NCBI GenBank assembly: GCA_964570895.1
Contig: CAZMZD010000002.1
Span: forward strand, 310,001 to 374,000
DNA: 64,000 nucleotides
Direction of reading: 5' to 3'
Source: RGIG1918 sp964570895
Lineage (GTDB): Bacteria; Cyanobacteriota; Vampirovibrionia; Gastranaerophilales; Gastranaerophilaceae
This document shows positions 34,469 through 43,730 of the stretch, in pieces. The translations under genes and the position numbers were made by a program. Numbering within the stretch: the first letter of the stretch is position 1; the number at the start of each line of letters is the position of its first letter. Below the pieces are notes generated by a model. The model made no database searches, was not told the origin of the DNA, and saw only the letters and a list, made by a program, of their open reading frames with translations.

Positions 34469-35284
34469 TTATCTTGTTAAAAGATATTCGCTTAAAGAAT
34501 TTTTCCAATCGGGAAGTTCGTTGTTATTGTCTAAAACACTATAAGTTGGGCGTTTTGCGGGGCGTGGAAAATCGCTTTTATCAATTGATATAACTTTTAC
34601 ATTTCTGTTTTTTAAAATTTCTTTTGTAAAACCGCTCCAGCTTGTGTGCCCAGAGGAGCAGATGTGATATGTTCCAAACGCTCTTTCCTCTTTGATGATT
34701 GAAACAATTTTTTGTGCTAGGTCGCGTGTCCAAGTCGGGCAACCGATTTGATCGTCTACAACCGAGATTTCATCTCTGAGGTTTGAGAAAGTGAGCATTG
34801 TGTTCACATAATCTCTTTCGCCTTTGCCATAAAGCCAGCTTGTTCTTATAATATAGTGTTTTTTTGTGATTTTTCTAATTTCTTCTTCGCCCAAAAGCTT
34901 TGATTTTCCATAAACTGAAATTGGGTTTGTTGCATCGCTAATTTTGTATGGTTCTTTTTTTGCCCCGTCAAACACCATATCGGTTGAAACATATAAGATT
35001 GGCACATTTAATTTTTTTGCGATTTTAGCAATGTTTCTTGTGCCCATTTGATTTACAAGATACGCTTTTTCAGGGTCTGTTTCTGCAAGGTCAATATTTG
35101 TGTATGCCGCAAGGTGAATAATAAATTCAAGCGAAACTTTGTTCATAATTTCGTTTGTGAGCTTAGTGTTTGTGACATCAAAAATTTTAGAATTAGTCGC
35201 CCAATATTGCCAACCTTCTGCTTCAAGCATAGGGCATAATTCCTTGCCCAGCATACCTGTTGCGCCTGTCACTAAAATTCTCAT
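34469..35284 (-). CDS. rfbD: dTDP-4-dehydrorhamnose reductase
   Basis: 271 residues from MRILVTGATGMLGKEL; the frame extends nine residues to 35311, but neither start has a good ribosome site and the family normally begins at the Rossmann strand. It reduces dTDP-4-keto-rhamnose to dTDP-L-rhamnose with NAD(P)H, the last step of rhamnose precursor synthesis for surface polysaccharide. Visible: GATGMLG dinucleotide loop, LYVSTDMVFDG, SVYGKSKLLGE (the YxxxK catalytic pair), and VVDDQIGCPTWTRDLA. The rfbA, rfbB and rfbC partners are not adjacent. Confidence 0.9.
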   Translation of the reverse strand: MRILVTGATGMLGKELCPMLEAEGWQYWATNSKIFDVTNTKLTNEIMNKVSLEFIIHLAAYTNIDLAETDPEKAYLVNQMGTRNIAKIAKKLNVPILYVSTDMVFDGAKKEPYKISDATNPISVYGKSKLLGEEEIRKITKKHYIIRTSWLYGKGERDYVNTMLTFSNLRDEISVVDDQIGCPTWTRDLAQKIVSIIKEERAFGTYHICSSGHTSWSGFTKEILKNRNVKVISIDKSDFPRPAKRPTYSVLDNNNELPDWKNSLSEYLLTR

Positions 35285-35355
35285 ATTCTTTTTTTCGAAG
35301 GGGTTAGCCATAATTATTACTGAACGATAACAAAAATATATGGTAAAATCAATTT

Positions 35356-37200
35356 ATGAAAAGAAAAATTTACATTCTGATATTAATTTTATTTGTGGTG
35401 GTTTTGTTTTCTTCTTGCCTAAAGCGCGATACGGCGGATGTCGCGGTAGAGAAAACTGAACTTAAACCGCTTAACATTATAAAATATGAACCAATTTCAA
35501 CTGTCACAAAAACAGTTGATGGGGTTGATTATATTTTATCTCAAGCGCCTGTTGGCAAATTTGGCGGGGAGCTTGTGACTTCAACAATAGGCGAAGGCCC
35601 TAAAACGTTTAACCCTTTTAATGTGAACGACGCCACGAGTTCAACTTTCACAGAGCTTATGTTTGAGGGTTTGTTTTCAACAAACCCATACACCGGCGAA
35701 ATTGAACCGAGGCTCGCAAAAAGCTTTAAAGTTTTGCCTGATAATATGACTTATATTGCGAATTTAAGGCGCGGGCTAAAATGGTCTGACGGGCGCGAAA
35801 TTACAGCAGATGATGTTTTTTACACGTATGACACCATAATTTTTGGCGGTTACGGAAACACCAGCACGCGTGATATGCTGATGATTGAAGGAAAACTCCC
35901 AACTGTTTCCAAAATCGATAAATACACCGTGAAATTTAAAACGCCAAAGCCGCACGCTCCGTTTCTAAGGAGCTTATCCGGTGCAATTGCGCCAAAACAC
36001 ATATTTAAACCTGTGACAGATAAAGGAAAAGACGCCTTCAATTCTTTCTATTCAACAACCACGAAGCCCTCTGATTTTGTTGTGTCGGGCGCTTTTATAA
36101 TGGAGCGTTACACTCCTGCTCAAAGAGTTGAATTTAGGCGCAATCCGAATTATTTTATTATCAATTCCGATGGTAAGCGCTTGCCTTATTTAGATAAATA
36201 CACGGTGCAAATTGTTGGTGATTTGAATAACGAAACTTTAAAATTTCAAGCCGGTGAAATTGATATTTTAACTCTTCAGGGCTCTCTTGTTCCAAGGTAT
36301 AGAATGCTGGAAGAAAACTCGGACTACACTTTGTATAACCTTGGGCCAACGACTTCGACAACCTACCTTGCGTTTAACATGAATAATAGAAAAAGCCCAA
36401 AAGGGAAATATTATGTTGATGAAATTAAGCAAACTTGGTTTCAAGATTTGAACTTTAGGCGCGCAATTGATTATGCAATAGATAGGGATAGCCTTGTTTT
36501 GAATGTGTTATCGGGCGTTGGCGAGCCTTTGTTTTTGCCGGAGTCGCCAACAAGTATTTTCTTAAATAAAAAACTTGCTTCAGGGCACAAAAGAGATTTA
36601 GCTAAATCGCGCGAGCTTCTTGAAGCGAGCGGCTACACATGGGATAAAGATGGAATTTTGCACGATAAGTTTGGTAACACGGTCGAATTTGAAATGCTTA
36701 CAAATGCAGGGAACACCCAACGCGAAGCAACGGGTGTCAGCATAAAAGAAGATTTGGCAGAGCTTGGAATAAAGGTTCATTTTAAACCGATTGATTTCAA
36801 TTCTCTTGTGAACAAGCTTACGAATTCTCTCGAATGGGATTCTGTTATAATGGGGCTTACAGGCTCTCCGCTTGAGCCACATGGCGGGAATAATGTTTTT
36901 TGCTCTTTTGGCACTTTGCACTTGTTTAATCAGCGCATTGAGTTTGATAGAAAAGACCCAAAAATTTTGCCTTTCGAGCGCGAGCTTGATGATTTGTATG
37001 CCCGCGGCGCGCTTGAGCTCGATTTTAGAAAAAGAAAAGAGATATATGATAAATATCAAGAGATAATTTACCGCGAAAAACCTTTTATTTATTTGTATTC
37101 GCCTGTGAATATCGTTGCGGTGAAGAAAAAAATCGGGAATATTAAACCGACAGAGCTTGGCGGCGTGCTTTATAATATTGAAGAGCTGTATATTAAATAG
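35356..37200 (+). CDS. Peptide/oligopeptide-type ABC substrate-binding lipoprotein
   Basis: 614 residues. A lipoprotein signal peptide (MKRKIYILILILFVVVLFSSC) places Cys 21 or so at the lipidation site. The rest is a family 5 solute-binding protein: LMFEGLFSTNPYTGEIEPRLAKSF, LKWSDGREITADDVFYT, and FRRAIDYAIDRDSLV. Such proteins capture peptides, nickel or sugars for an ABC importer; the ligand cannot be told. No permease or ATPase gene is adjacent. It is divergent from rfbD and followed by repeats. Confidence 0.9.
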   Translation: MKRKIYILILILFVVVLFSSCLKRDTADVAVEKTELKPLNIIKYEPISTVTKTVDGVDYILSQAPVGKFGGELVTSTIGEGPKTFNPFNVNDATSSTFTELMFEGLFSTNPYTGEIEPRLAKSFKVLPDNMTYIANLRRGLKWSDGREITADDVFYTYDTIIFGGYGNTSTRDMLMIEGKLPTVSKIDKYTVKFKTPKPHAPFLRSLSGAIAPKHIFKPVTDKGKDAFNSFYSTTTKPSDFVVSGAFIMERYTPAQRVEFRRNPNYFIINSDGKRLPYLDKYTVQIVGDLNNETLKFQAGEIDILTLQGSLVPRYRMLEENSDYTLYNLGPTTSTTYLAFNMNNRKSPKGKYYVDEIKQTWFQDLNFRRAIDYAIDRDSLVLNVLSGVGEPLFLPESPTSIFLNKKLASGHKRDLAKSRELLEASGYTWDKDGILHDKFGNTVEFEMLTNAGNTQREATGVSIKEDLAELGIKVHFKPIDFNSLVNKLTNSLEWDSVIMGLTGSPLEPHGGNNVFCSFGTLHLFNQRIEFDRKDPKILPFERELDDLYARGALELDFRKRKEIYDKYQEIIYREKPFIYLYSPVNIVAVKKKIGNIKPTELGGVLYNIEELYIK

Positions 37201-37220
37201 AGGTGTGCGTTAAATAGCCT

Positions 37221-37243
37221 GTAGGTTGGGGTTTCACCCCAAC
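37221..37243. repeat. REP hairpin
   Basis: GTTGGGG/CCCCAAC hairpin preceded by GTAG, one loop base shorter than the REP in the transposase gene at 26942. It lies 20 bases after the substrate-binding protein stop. Confidence 0.8.
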
Positions 37244-37261
37244 AACACAAAACATAAATCC

Positions 37262-37599
37262 AATTTTTCAAAATTTTTATCACAAAAGCAGAAAGAGGGA
37301 GAGGTTTTGCGGTCATGGCTTAAATTATAAAACGCAAAGCATATTTTTGTTAAATAGCTATTCGCAAAACCTCGACTGCGATTTCTGAGATAAAAATTTG
37401 AAAAATGGCAGGAACTAAGCAAGAGCCGAGGTTTCTTTCTTTTTGTTTCGTTTTTCTTTCTTTTCCTTATGGCGACTGAATGAAAAAGAAAGAAAAACGA
37501 AAGAGGTGTAAAATGTTAGGTTGCAGCAATTGGCAAGATCCTGAACAGCTTGAAAATTACGGCTTCACCTCATTTTCTACGCTTTCAGCATGACGGTTT
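37262..37599. repeat. Dispersed structured repeat, copy B
   Basis: Second copy of the repeat at 7227-7619, about 55 bases shorter through internal differences. Here the inner arms are cleaner: GAGGTTTTGC and GCAAAACCTC are exact complements, and a 19-bp inverted repeat (37446-37464 with 37484-37502) stands in the second half. It is noncoding and could move as a MITE or act as a structured RNA. Confidence 0.7.
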
Positions 37600-37608
37600 C
37601 AGTTTTTT

Positions 37609-37710
37609 GTCAGGCAATGTCTGACCTACGGGTTGTCAATTATTTAACGCTGTTGGGCAAGTATGCCCAAATTACGCGTTTGCCACAATAAAGGTGCGTA
37701 TAAACGCACC
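37609..37710. repeat. Cluster of three REP-like hairpins
   Basis: GTCAGGC...GTCTGAC (37609-37630, like 20227), TTGGGCA/TGCCCAA (37653-37670), and GGTGCGT/ACGCACC (37693-37710). They are spaced about 40 bases apart, like a BIME. No gene is seen in 37201-37828. Confidence 0.55.
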
Positions 37711-37769
37711 CTACTGCTACAGACTGCGCACTTGCCGAAAACTTTGGTGCGATAAGATAAATAAGTATA

Positions 37770-37809
37770 AAAATGCGCACTTTTTAAAGGTTTTAAAGGT
37801 GCGCATTTT
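37770..37809 (-). terminator. Terminator of gyrB
   Basis: On the minus strand AAAATGCGCAC pairs with GTGCGCATTTT around an 18-base loop, and is followed by TTTTTATACTTATTT. It lies 20 bases after the gyrB stop. Confidence 0.75.
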
Positions 37810-37828
37810 GTGTTTATTGTGTTGTTGT

Positions 37829-40288
37829 TTATGTATCTATATTTTCAGCATAAATTGCGTTTGCTTCAATAAATTCTCTTCTTGGAACAACATTGTCGCC
37901 CATTAAGACATCGAACAATTGGTCGCAAAGCATAGCGTCTTCTAAAGAAACTTTCAAGAAAGTTCTGCTTGAAGGATCCATTGTTGTTTCCCAAAGCTGT
38001 TGCGGCATCATTTCGCCAAGCCCTTTGAACCTTTGAAGCTGAATACCTTTTTTACCTCTGTCTTCAATGATTTTTTGCAATGAGCTGAACGAATTAATTG
38101 TTTTTGTTCCTTCCGGAGTTTCAACAATAAGCTCTTTTTCTTCCTCAATTAAATAAGGACGAATTTTTGGATAAGCTTTTTTAATTCTTTCGTATTCATT
38201 ACTTTTAATCATATTTTGAGTAATCATAACGTCGTCAATGTCGAGCGCTTCGCTAGAAAGCTTAACTTTGATGTAATATTTCATAGTTTCAGCGTTTTGC
38301 CCCATTGAAACGATATAATTTGCTGCTTCGGGAATGCCATAGTTTTCTGCGTGGTCTTTTAAATAGTTTGCAAGATAGTTTGTAATTTCTTGCATTCTTT
38401 CTTCATTTGTAAAATCATCCGCAGTAATTTCAGAACGAACAAGCCCGCGGACAATAACGGATGGCATTTGGTTAATAATCGGATTGTTAAATGAACGATA
38501 AAACGCGCTCATCGAATAAACAAGCTCTTCAAGAGTTTCGTCTTTAACAGATCTTGCACGAGTTTTGTCATACAAACAAACATCTTTAATTCCACGTTCT
38601 CTAAGTTTTTTGTCTAAAACTCTTTCGTCGTATAAATATTCTGAAGATTTGCCTATTGTCAGCTTATAAAGTGGCGGTTGTGCAATATACACGTGGCCTT
38701 GGTCGATAAGCGGACGAGCATATCTAAAGAAGAATGTCAGCAACAATGTTCTGATGTGAGCACCGTCGACATCAGCATCGGTCATAATAACAACTTTGTG
38801 ATATCTTAATTTTTCAAGGTCGACTTCGTCAGGGTTTTTGGAAATGTTTATGCCGAGCGCTTGAATAATGCTCTTAATTTCGTTGTTGCCATAAATTTTG
38901 TCGAGCCTTGCTCTTTCAACGTTCAAGATTTTACCTCTAAGCGGCAAAATTGCTTGGAACATACGGTTTCTGCCTTGTTTTGCAGAACCGCCCGCAGAAT
39001 CACCTTCGACGATGTACATTTCGCATTTATCAGCTTCACGGCTGGAGCAGTCTGCAAGTTTCCCTGGGAGAGTGGAGCTTTCAAGAGCCGTTTTTCTTCT
39101 TGTTAACTCTCTCGCTTTTCTTGCTGCTTCTCTTGCGCGTTGCGCTTGAAGCGTTTTTTCGATGATAAATCTACCTTGTTTTGGGTTAAATTCAAGCCAT
39201 TCTTGGAATTTGTCGCGGATAGCGTCGTTTACCGCAGGAGTTACTTCTGCGTTTCCAAGTTTTTCTTTTGTTTGCCCTTCAAACTCTGGGTTAGGAATTT
39301 TAACCGAAACAATTGCAGTTAAGCCTTCGCGCACGTCTTCGCCCGAGAGGTTTGCTTCTGAATCTTTTAAAATATTATTTTTTCTTGCGTAATCGTTTAA
39401 TACACGAGTGATTGCGTTTCTAAACCCTGTTAAGTGGGTTCCGCCGCTGTGTGTGTTAATGTTGTTTGCAAAACTTAGCACGTTTTCTGTGTAAGCGTCT
39501 GTATATTGCATTGCAATTTCAACTTTTATATCATCAATTGTTTTGTCGATGTAGATTGGCGGGTCAAATAAGCACTCTTTATTTTTGTTTAAATGCTCAA
39601 CATAGCTTGAAATACCGCCTTCATAGTGGAAAGTTTCTTCACGTTCTGTTTTGTCGTCATGGAAAACAATTTTTAAACCTTTGTTCAAAAACGCCATTTC
39701 GCGAAGCCTTGAAGATATCACATCTCTATCTATTTCAGTAGTTTCTGTGAAAATTTCAGGGTCCGGCCAGAAAGTTGTTTCAGTTCCTGTTTTGTCTGTT
39801 TCCATAATTTTTTCAACAGGGTGGATAGGTTCGCCACGCATATATTCTTGCCTGTGCACCCAGCCTTGACGAGAAACTTTAACAACCATTTTTTCAGATA
39901 GCGCATTTACAACAGAAGCGCCAACGCCGTGAAGCCCGCCGGATACTTTATAACCACCGTCGCCAAACTTTCCGCCGGCGTGAAGAACTGTGTGGACAAT
40001 TTCAAGAGCTGATTTTCCTGAATCTTCTTTTATGTCAACAGGAATGCCCCTTCCGTTATCCGAAACCGTAACGGAATTATCTGTATGAATTGTGACATGA
40101 ATGCAATCGCAATACCCTGCAAGGCTTTCGTCGATTGAGTTATCGACAATTTCGTAAATGCAGTGGTGTAAACCTCTTTGAGAAGTTGAACCGATATACA
40201 TACCGGGACGCATTCTTACTGCCTCTAAACCTTCTAAGACTCTAATATTACTCGCGTCATAGGTTTGTTGATTTGTTGTGTCTGTCAT
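37829..40288 (-). CDS. gyrB: DNA gyrase subunit B
   Basis: 819 residues, normal length. It supplies the ATPase and TOPRIM parts of gyrase. Visible in order: GHKL ATP site (VDNSIDESLAGYCD; GRGIPVDI; GGLHGVGASVVNALS), transducer (QTKEKLGN), TOPRIM (EMYIVEGDSAGGSAKQGRNR and TDADVDGAHIRTLLLTFF), and the C-terminal GQVYIAQPPLYK-like and QRFKGLGEMMPQQLWETTMDP motifs. The last two are intact, and the glycine-rich and Gln signatures favour gyrase over topoisomerase IV. gyrA is 3.4 kb away on the same strand. Confidence 0.97.
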   Translation of the reverse strand: MTDTTNQQTYDASNIRVLEGLEAVRMRPGMYIGSTSQRGLHHCIYEIVDNSIDESLAGYCDCIHVTIHTDNSVTVSDNGRGIPVDIKEDSGKSALEIVHTVLHAGGKFGDGGYKVSGGLHGVGASVVNALSEKMVVKVSRQGWVHRQEYMRGEPIHPVEKIMETDKTGTETTFWPDPEIFTETTEIDRDVISSRLREMAFLNKGLKIVFHDDKTEREETFHYEGGISSYVEHLNKNKECLFDPPIYIDKTIDDIKVEIAMQYTDAYTENVLSFANNINTHSGGTHLTGFRNAITRVLNDYARKNNILKDSEANLSGEDVREGLTAIVSVKIPNPEFEGQTKEKLGNAEVTPAVNDAIRDKFQEWLEFNPKQGRFIIEKTLQAQRAREAARKARELTRRKTALESSTLPGKLADCSSREADKCEMYIVEGDSAGGSAKQGRNRMFQAILPLRGKILNVERARLDKIYGNNEIKSIIQALGINISKNPDEVDLEKLRYHKVVIMTDADVDGAHIRTLLLTFFFRYARPLIDQGHVYIAQPPLYKLTIGKSSEYLYDERVLDKKLRERGIKDVCLYDKTRARSVKDETLEELVYSMSAFYRSFNNPIINQMPSVIVRGLVRSEITADDFTNEERMQEITNYLANYLKDHAENYGIPEAANYIVSMGQNAETMKYYIKVKLSSEALDIDDVMITQNMIKSNEYERIKKAYPKIRPYLIEEEKELIVETPEGTKTINSFSSLQKIIEDRGKKGIQLQRFKGLGEMMPQQLWETTMDPSSRTFLKVSLEDAMLCDQLFDVLMGDNVVPRREFIEANAIYAENIDT

Positions 40289-40423
40289 GTAAATTTCCCC
40301 TAAATCGTTACTAATATTATATTACAAACACATTTTCTTGCAAATTTGTAAAGATTGTTTTTTATTAATTTAAGGGCTGATAATGTGCTAAATACAAGGC
40401 TAAATGGCAAACAAAATTCTATT

Positions 40424-40984
40424 TTATTTAAAAACAAATTTTTTAGCGCAATCGAACATGCTATCAAGCAAACCTTCATTGATTTTCGAATCAAAACCGC
40501 CTTTGTTGAGGTAATTCACCATAACATTTATCCAAATTTTAAACACGTCATCTTTTTCGATGTTCGCGTGCAGGCACATTTTTTCAAGTTCTAAATAATT
40601 TATTGGTAAATCTTGGTGCCCCCTTAGGATATCAACGATTTTGAGCCTTTGTTTTTTGTCAAATTTTCTTAAATATTCTAAAGTCGATGAGTTCGATTCT
40701 TTAATTTTACTTTTAATAAATTCAAGATTTTCATCTAATTTTTTTGTTTCATCTTCAATAATATATTCTTCGAATTCTTCAGGCAAAATATCCATAACGG
40801 TTGCAATTCGCTCAAGCGTTGTGGAACGCCCTGAAAATGGTATTGTTTCATCAATAAGGTTATAAATGTAAGATAATGTTACGCCTATCATTTGCGCGAA
40901 ATCTTTTTTATGAAGATTGTTTTCGTTTAAAAAATTTCCTAGTTTTATTGAACTTTTCTCTTTTGTTGCGGGTTTTTTAGACAT
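40424..40984 (-). CDS. XRE family helix-turn-helix protein
   Basis: 186 residues. Residues 10-70 form an Xre-type helix-turn-helix (LGNFLNENNLHKKDFAQMIGVTLSYIYNLI), followed by a helical region of unknown fold with several charged coils. A GGGGGAGG stands six bases before the start, a very strong ribosome site. It is a lone gene between gyrB and the divergent pth and may regulate its own promoter; the target is unknown. Confidence 0.8.
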   Translation of the reverse strand: MSKKPATKEKSSIKLGNFLNENNLHKKDFAQMIGVTLSYIYNLIDETIPFSGRSTTLERIATVMDILPEEFEEYIIEDETKKLDENLEFIKSKIKESNSSTLEYLRKFDKKQRLKIVDILRGHQDLPINYLELEKMCLHANIEKDDVFKIWINVMVNYLNKGGFDSKINEGLLDSMFDCAKKFVFK

Positions 40985-41103
40985 TTCCTCCCCCTAAATC
41001 ATTTTTACTGTTATAATGATAATTAAATGAGTTTTCTTTTTAATGAGTTAATAAGCTAATTAAGATAGATGAGATAAATTTCGTTTAAAATTAAAAGGTA
41101 AAA

Positions 41104-41649
41104 ATGAAAGCAATAATTGGTCTTGGAAATCCTGAAGTTAAATATGCACACACTCGCCACAACACCGGTTTTATGGTGCTTGATGAGCTTTTAGGCAGAA
41201 AAAATTTAACACTCACTGAAAAATTTAAAGGTTTTTTTGCAAAATCAGGTGATGTTTTATATTTAATGCCATCAACTTATATGAATCTGTCAGGCGAAGC
41301 AGTCATTGCGCTTACTAATTTTTATAAGCTTTCAAATAAAGATGTTTTGATTGTGTTTGATGATGTGAGTATGGATTTAGGGCGGATGAGGTTTCGCTCG
41401 GAAGGCTCTGACGGCGGGCATAACGGCATTAAATCCATAATAAATAATTTAGGCACAAATGTTTTTGATAGGCTGAAGGTTGGAATTGGCCCAAAAGACC
41501 CTAGAATTCCATTAAACGACCATGTGCTCGGCAATTTTAGAGCTGATGAAGACGAGCTTTTAGCTAAAACTGTTAAAAAAGCGGCAGATGCGGTCGAAAT
41601 GTATATTGCAAGCGGCATTAAAGAAGCACAAAACAAGTTTAATTCTTGA
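41104..41649 (+). CDS. pth: Peptidyl-tRNA hydrolase
   Basis: 181 residues, normal for Pth. It frees tRNA from stalled peptidyl-tRNA. Motifs are all present: IIGLGNPEVKYAHTRHNTGF with the catalytic His, PSTYMNLSGEAV, VFDDVSMDLGRMR, and GSDGGHNGIKSI. AAAAGG precedes the ATG. It is convergent with tsaD, whose stop is 34 bases away. Confidence 0.96.
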   Translation: MKAIIGLGNPEVKYAHTRHNTGFMVLDELLGRKNLTLTEKFKGFFAKSGDVLYLMPSTYMNLSGEAVIALTNFYKLSNKDVLIVFDDVSMDLGRMRFRSEGSDGGHNGIKSIINNLGTNVFDRLKVGIGPKDPRIPLNDHVLGNFRADEDELLAKTVKKAADAVEMYIASGIKEAQNKFNS

Positions 41650-41683
41650 TTTTGTTTAAAATCTGCGCCGGCTTTATTTAGTG

Positions 41684-42658
41684 CTAATCTCTCGAGAAAA
41701 CTTCAAGCTCGAGAGGGTTATCTGATTTTATTGGGTTAAAATACGCGCAAGAAGCCACCATTGCGGCGTTATCGGTGCAGAATTTCATCTGCGGAGCGTG
41801 CGTTACATAACCTTTGTTGCTTAATTCTGCAACTTTTCTTCTAAGCTCGCTGTTTGCTGCAACTCCGCCTGCTAAAACGATTTTTTTGCAATTGTATTTA
41901 TCTGCTTGATGTAGCAACTTTTGAATTAAAGTTTCGCTCACGCATTCTTGAAAACTTGCTGCAATATCGTATTTTGGAAGCTCTTTGCCGTTAAATGATT
42001 GGACAAGCCTTAAAACTGCGGTTTTAAGCCCCGAAAAACTGAATTCATCTTCGCCAACCCTTGCGCGAGGAAGCTTGAAAGCATTTTTATTTCCATCGGC
42101 CGCCATTTTATCAAGCATAATACCCCCGGGGTATGGAAGCCCCATGAGGCGAGCGACTTTGTCGTACACTTCGCCAACAGCGTCATCTATTGTTTGAGCC
42201 ACGATTTTTTGCTTGTCGTAATCTTCAACGTAAATAATTTGCGTGTGCCCGCCGGAAACTAAAAGCCCCATAAAAGGAGGTTCTAAGTCACTTTCAAGAA
42301 AGTTTGCGCTAATGTGCGCTTGAAGGTGATTAACCCCAATATATGGTTTATTATGCACAATAGAGAGTGTTTTTGCGGAATTTAACCCTACAAGAAGGCA
42401 ACCCACAAGCCCGGGGCCAACTGTCGAAGCGAACGCGTCGATATCATCGGGCGCGACTTGAGCTTCTCTGTATGCTTCTTTAATGCAGATATTAATTGCA
42501 TCTAAGTGCTCGCGTGCTGCAATTTCAGGGATAACGCCACCAAATTCAGCGTGTGTTTTTATTTGACTTGCAACAACATTTGACAAAACTTCCCTGCCAT
42601 CTTTTACGATAGCGCAGGCAGTTTCGTCACAACTTGTTTCAATCCCTAAAATTAGCAT
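41684..42658 (-). CDS. tsaD: tRNA N6-adenosine threonylcarbamoyltransferase TsaD
   Basis: 324 residues. It transfers threonylcarbamoyl to A37 of ANN-decoding tRNAs, working with TsaB, TsaC and TsaE. Motifs: ILGIETSCDETACAIV, PEIAAREHL, the metal-binding HLQAH, LLVSGGHTQ, and VLAGGVAANSELRR. Length is a little under the common 335-340 residues. None of the partner genes is adjacent. Confidence 0.96.
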   Translation of the reverse strand: MLILGIETSCDETACAIVKDGREVLSNVVASQIKTHAEFGGVIPEIAAREHLDAINICIKEAYREAQVAPDDIDAFASTVGPGLVGCLLVGLNSAKTLSIVHNKPYIGVNHLQAHISANFLESDLEPPFMGLLVSGGHTQIIYVEDYDKQKIVAQTIDDAVGEVYDKVARLMGLPYPGGIMLDKMAADGNKNAFKLPRARVGEDEFSFSGLKTAVLRLVQSFNGKELPKYDIAASFQECVSETLIQKLLHQADKYNCKKIVLAGGVAANSELRRKVAELSNKGYVTHAPQMKFCTDNAAMVASCAYFNPIKSDNPLELEVFSRD

Positions 42659-42726
42659 ATTTTCACCGTATTTTTTATAAAAATTTTTGTTTGTATTTTA
42701 TTTTTCTTTGATTATATAATGATAGC

Positions 42727-43659
42727 ATGAAAAAATTATTCTTGTTATTAATGATTTTATTTTTCCCACTTTGCGCAAATTCAGCTGAGCTTCCAAGAGC
42801 TGCGGTTGATTATTACAATGCTGGGATTGACTATTATCAAACAGGTAACATCGAAAAATCAATCCAATCGTTTAAATCCGCAATTCAGCTTTCTCCGGAT
42901 TTTTACGAAGCGTATTATAATCTTGGTCAAATCCAATTTGCAACAAACAAGCTGGATGAAGCTATTGCAACTTATTTAAAAATTAATTCTTTAAGACCAA
43001 ATGATGAAGAAAATATTTATTCTCTCGCGCAAGCCTATTATAAAAGAGGTTTCCTTACAAAAGCGGTTCAATATTATAAAAAAATAACTCCGCAAAGTTC
43101 TTATTATATGAAAGCTCAAAACGACTTGGCAAAAGTTATTTCAAGGCAAGAAGAATTAAAAGCGCAAGCGGAAGCAAAATTGCTTGAAGCGCAAGAAAAA
43201 GCGGCTGCAAATTATGTGAATGTGACAACGGCTGTGACAAATGTTGCGCCGGCACTTGATGTTAAGCCTGCACAAGTGGCGCCTAAAACACTTTCGCTCA
43301 CAAAAGTCCAAGCGTATGAAAACATTAAAGCGCCGTCAGGGGTTGCGGTTGATAGCAAAGGTAACACTTACGTTGCAAGTTTTGCAGAAAATGCAATATA
43401 TAAAATTGGCGAAACCGGCGCAAAAACGTTGTTTGCTAAAGCTGATATTTCAGGGCCTGTTGGGCTCGCAGTTGACGAGTTGGATAATGTTTATGTTGCG
43501 AATTACACTTCAGGAAATATTTTAAAAATTAACCAAGCGGGCATTGGGGCTGTGATTTTAACTGTTAAAAATCCTTATATAATCTCAATCAATAAAGGTT
43601 TTCTATACATTTCAGAACAAGTTTCAAACACTGTTTTAAAATATAAATTATACGAATAA
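42727..43659 (+). CDS. Exported TPR and NHL/beta-propeller-like protein
   Basis: 310 residues. A signal peptide (MKKLFLLLMILFFPLCANSA) is followed by three or so TPR units (YNAGIDYYQTGNIEKSIQSF; YYNLGQIQFATNKLDEAI; YSLAQAYYKRGFLTKAV), a helical linker rich in Ala/Glu (about 140-170), and a C-terminal region with NHL-like strands (SGVAVDSKGNTYVASF; VGLAVDELDNVYVANY). Both parts are protein-binding modules, so it is probably a periplasmic scaffold. The propeller has only about three blades, fewer than a closed ring. It ends against gyrA with a shared terminator. Confidence 0.82.
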   Translation: MKKLFLLLMILFFPLCANSAELPRAAVDYYNAGIDYYQTGNIEKSIQSFKSAIQLSPDFYEAYYNLGQIQFATNKLDEAIATYLKINSLRPNDEENIYSLAQAYYKRGFLTKAVQYYKKITPQSSYYMKAQNDLAKVISRQEELKAQAEAKLLEAQEKAAANYVNVTTAVTNVAPALDVKPAQVAPKTLSLTKVQAYENIKAPSGVAVDSKGNTYVASFAENAIYKIGETGAKTLFAKADISGPVGLAVDELDNVYVANYTSGNILKINQAGIGAVILTVKNPYIISINKGFLYISEQVSNTVLKYKLYE

Positions 43660-43675
43660 TTTTTTAAAAGATAAT

Positions 43676-43707
43676 AAAAAACCCTTCTTATACAAGAAGG
43701 GTTTTTT
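43676..43707. terminator. Bidirectional terminator between the TPR gene and gyrA
   Basis: AACCCTTCTT (43680-43689) pairs with AAGAAGGGTT around ATAC, with A-run on the left and T-run on the right, so it serves both convergent genes. Confidence 0.9.
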
Positions 43708-43730
43708 AGTTTTATTTATTACCTCAATTA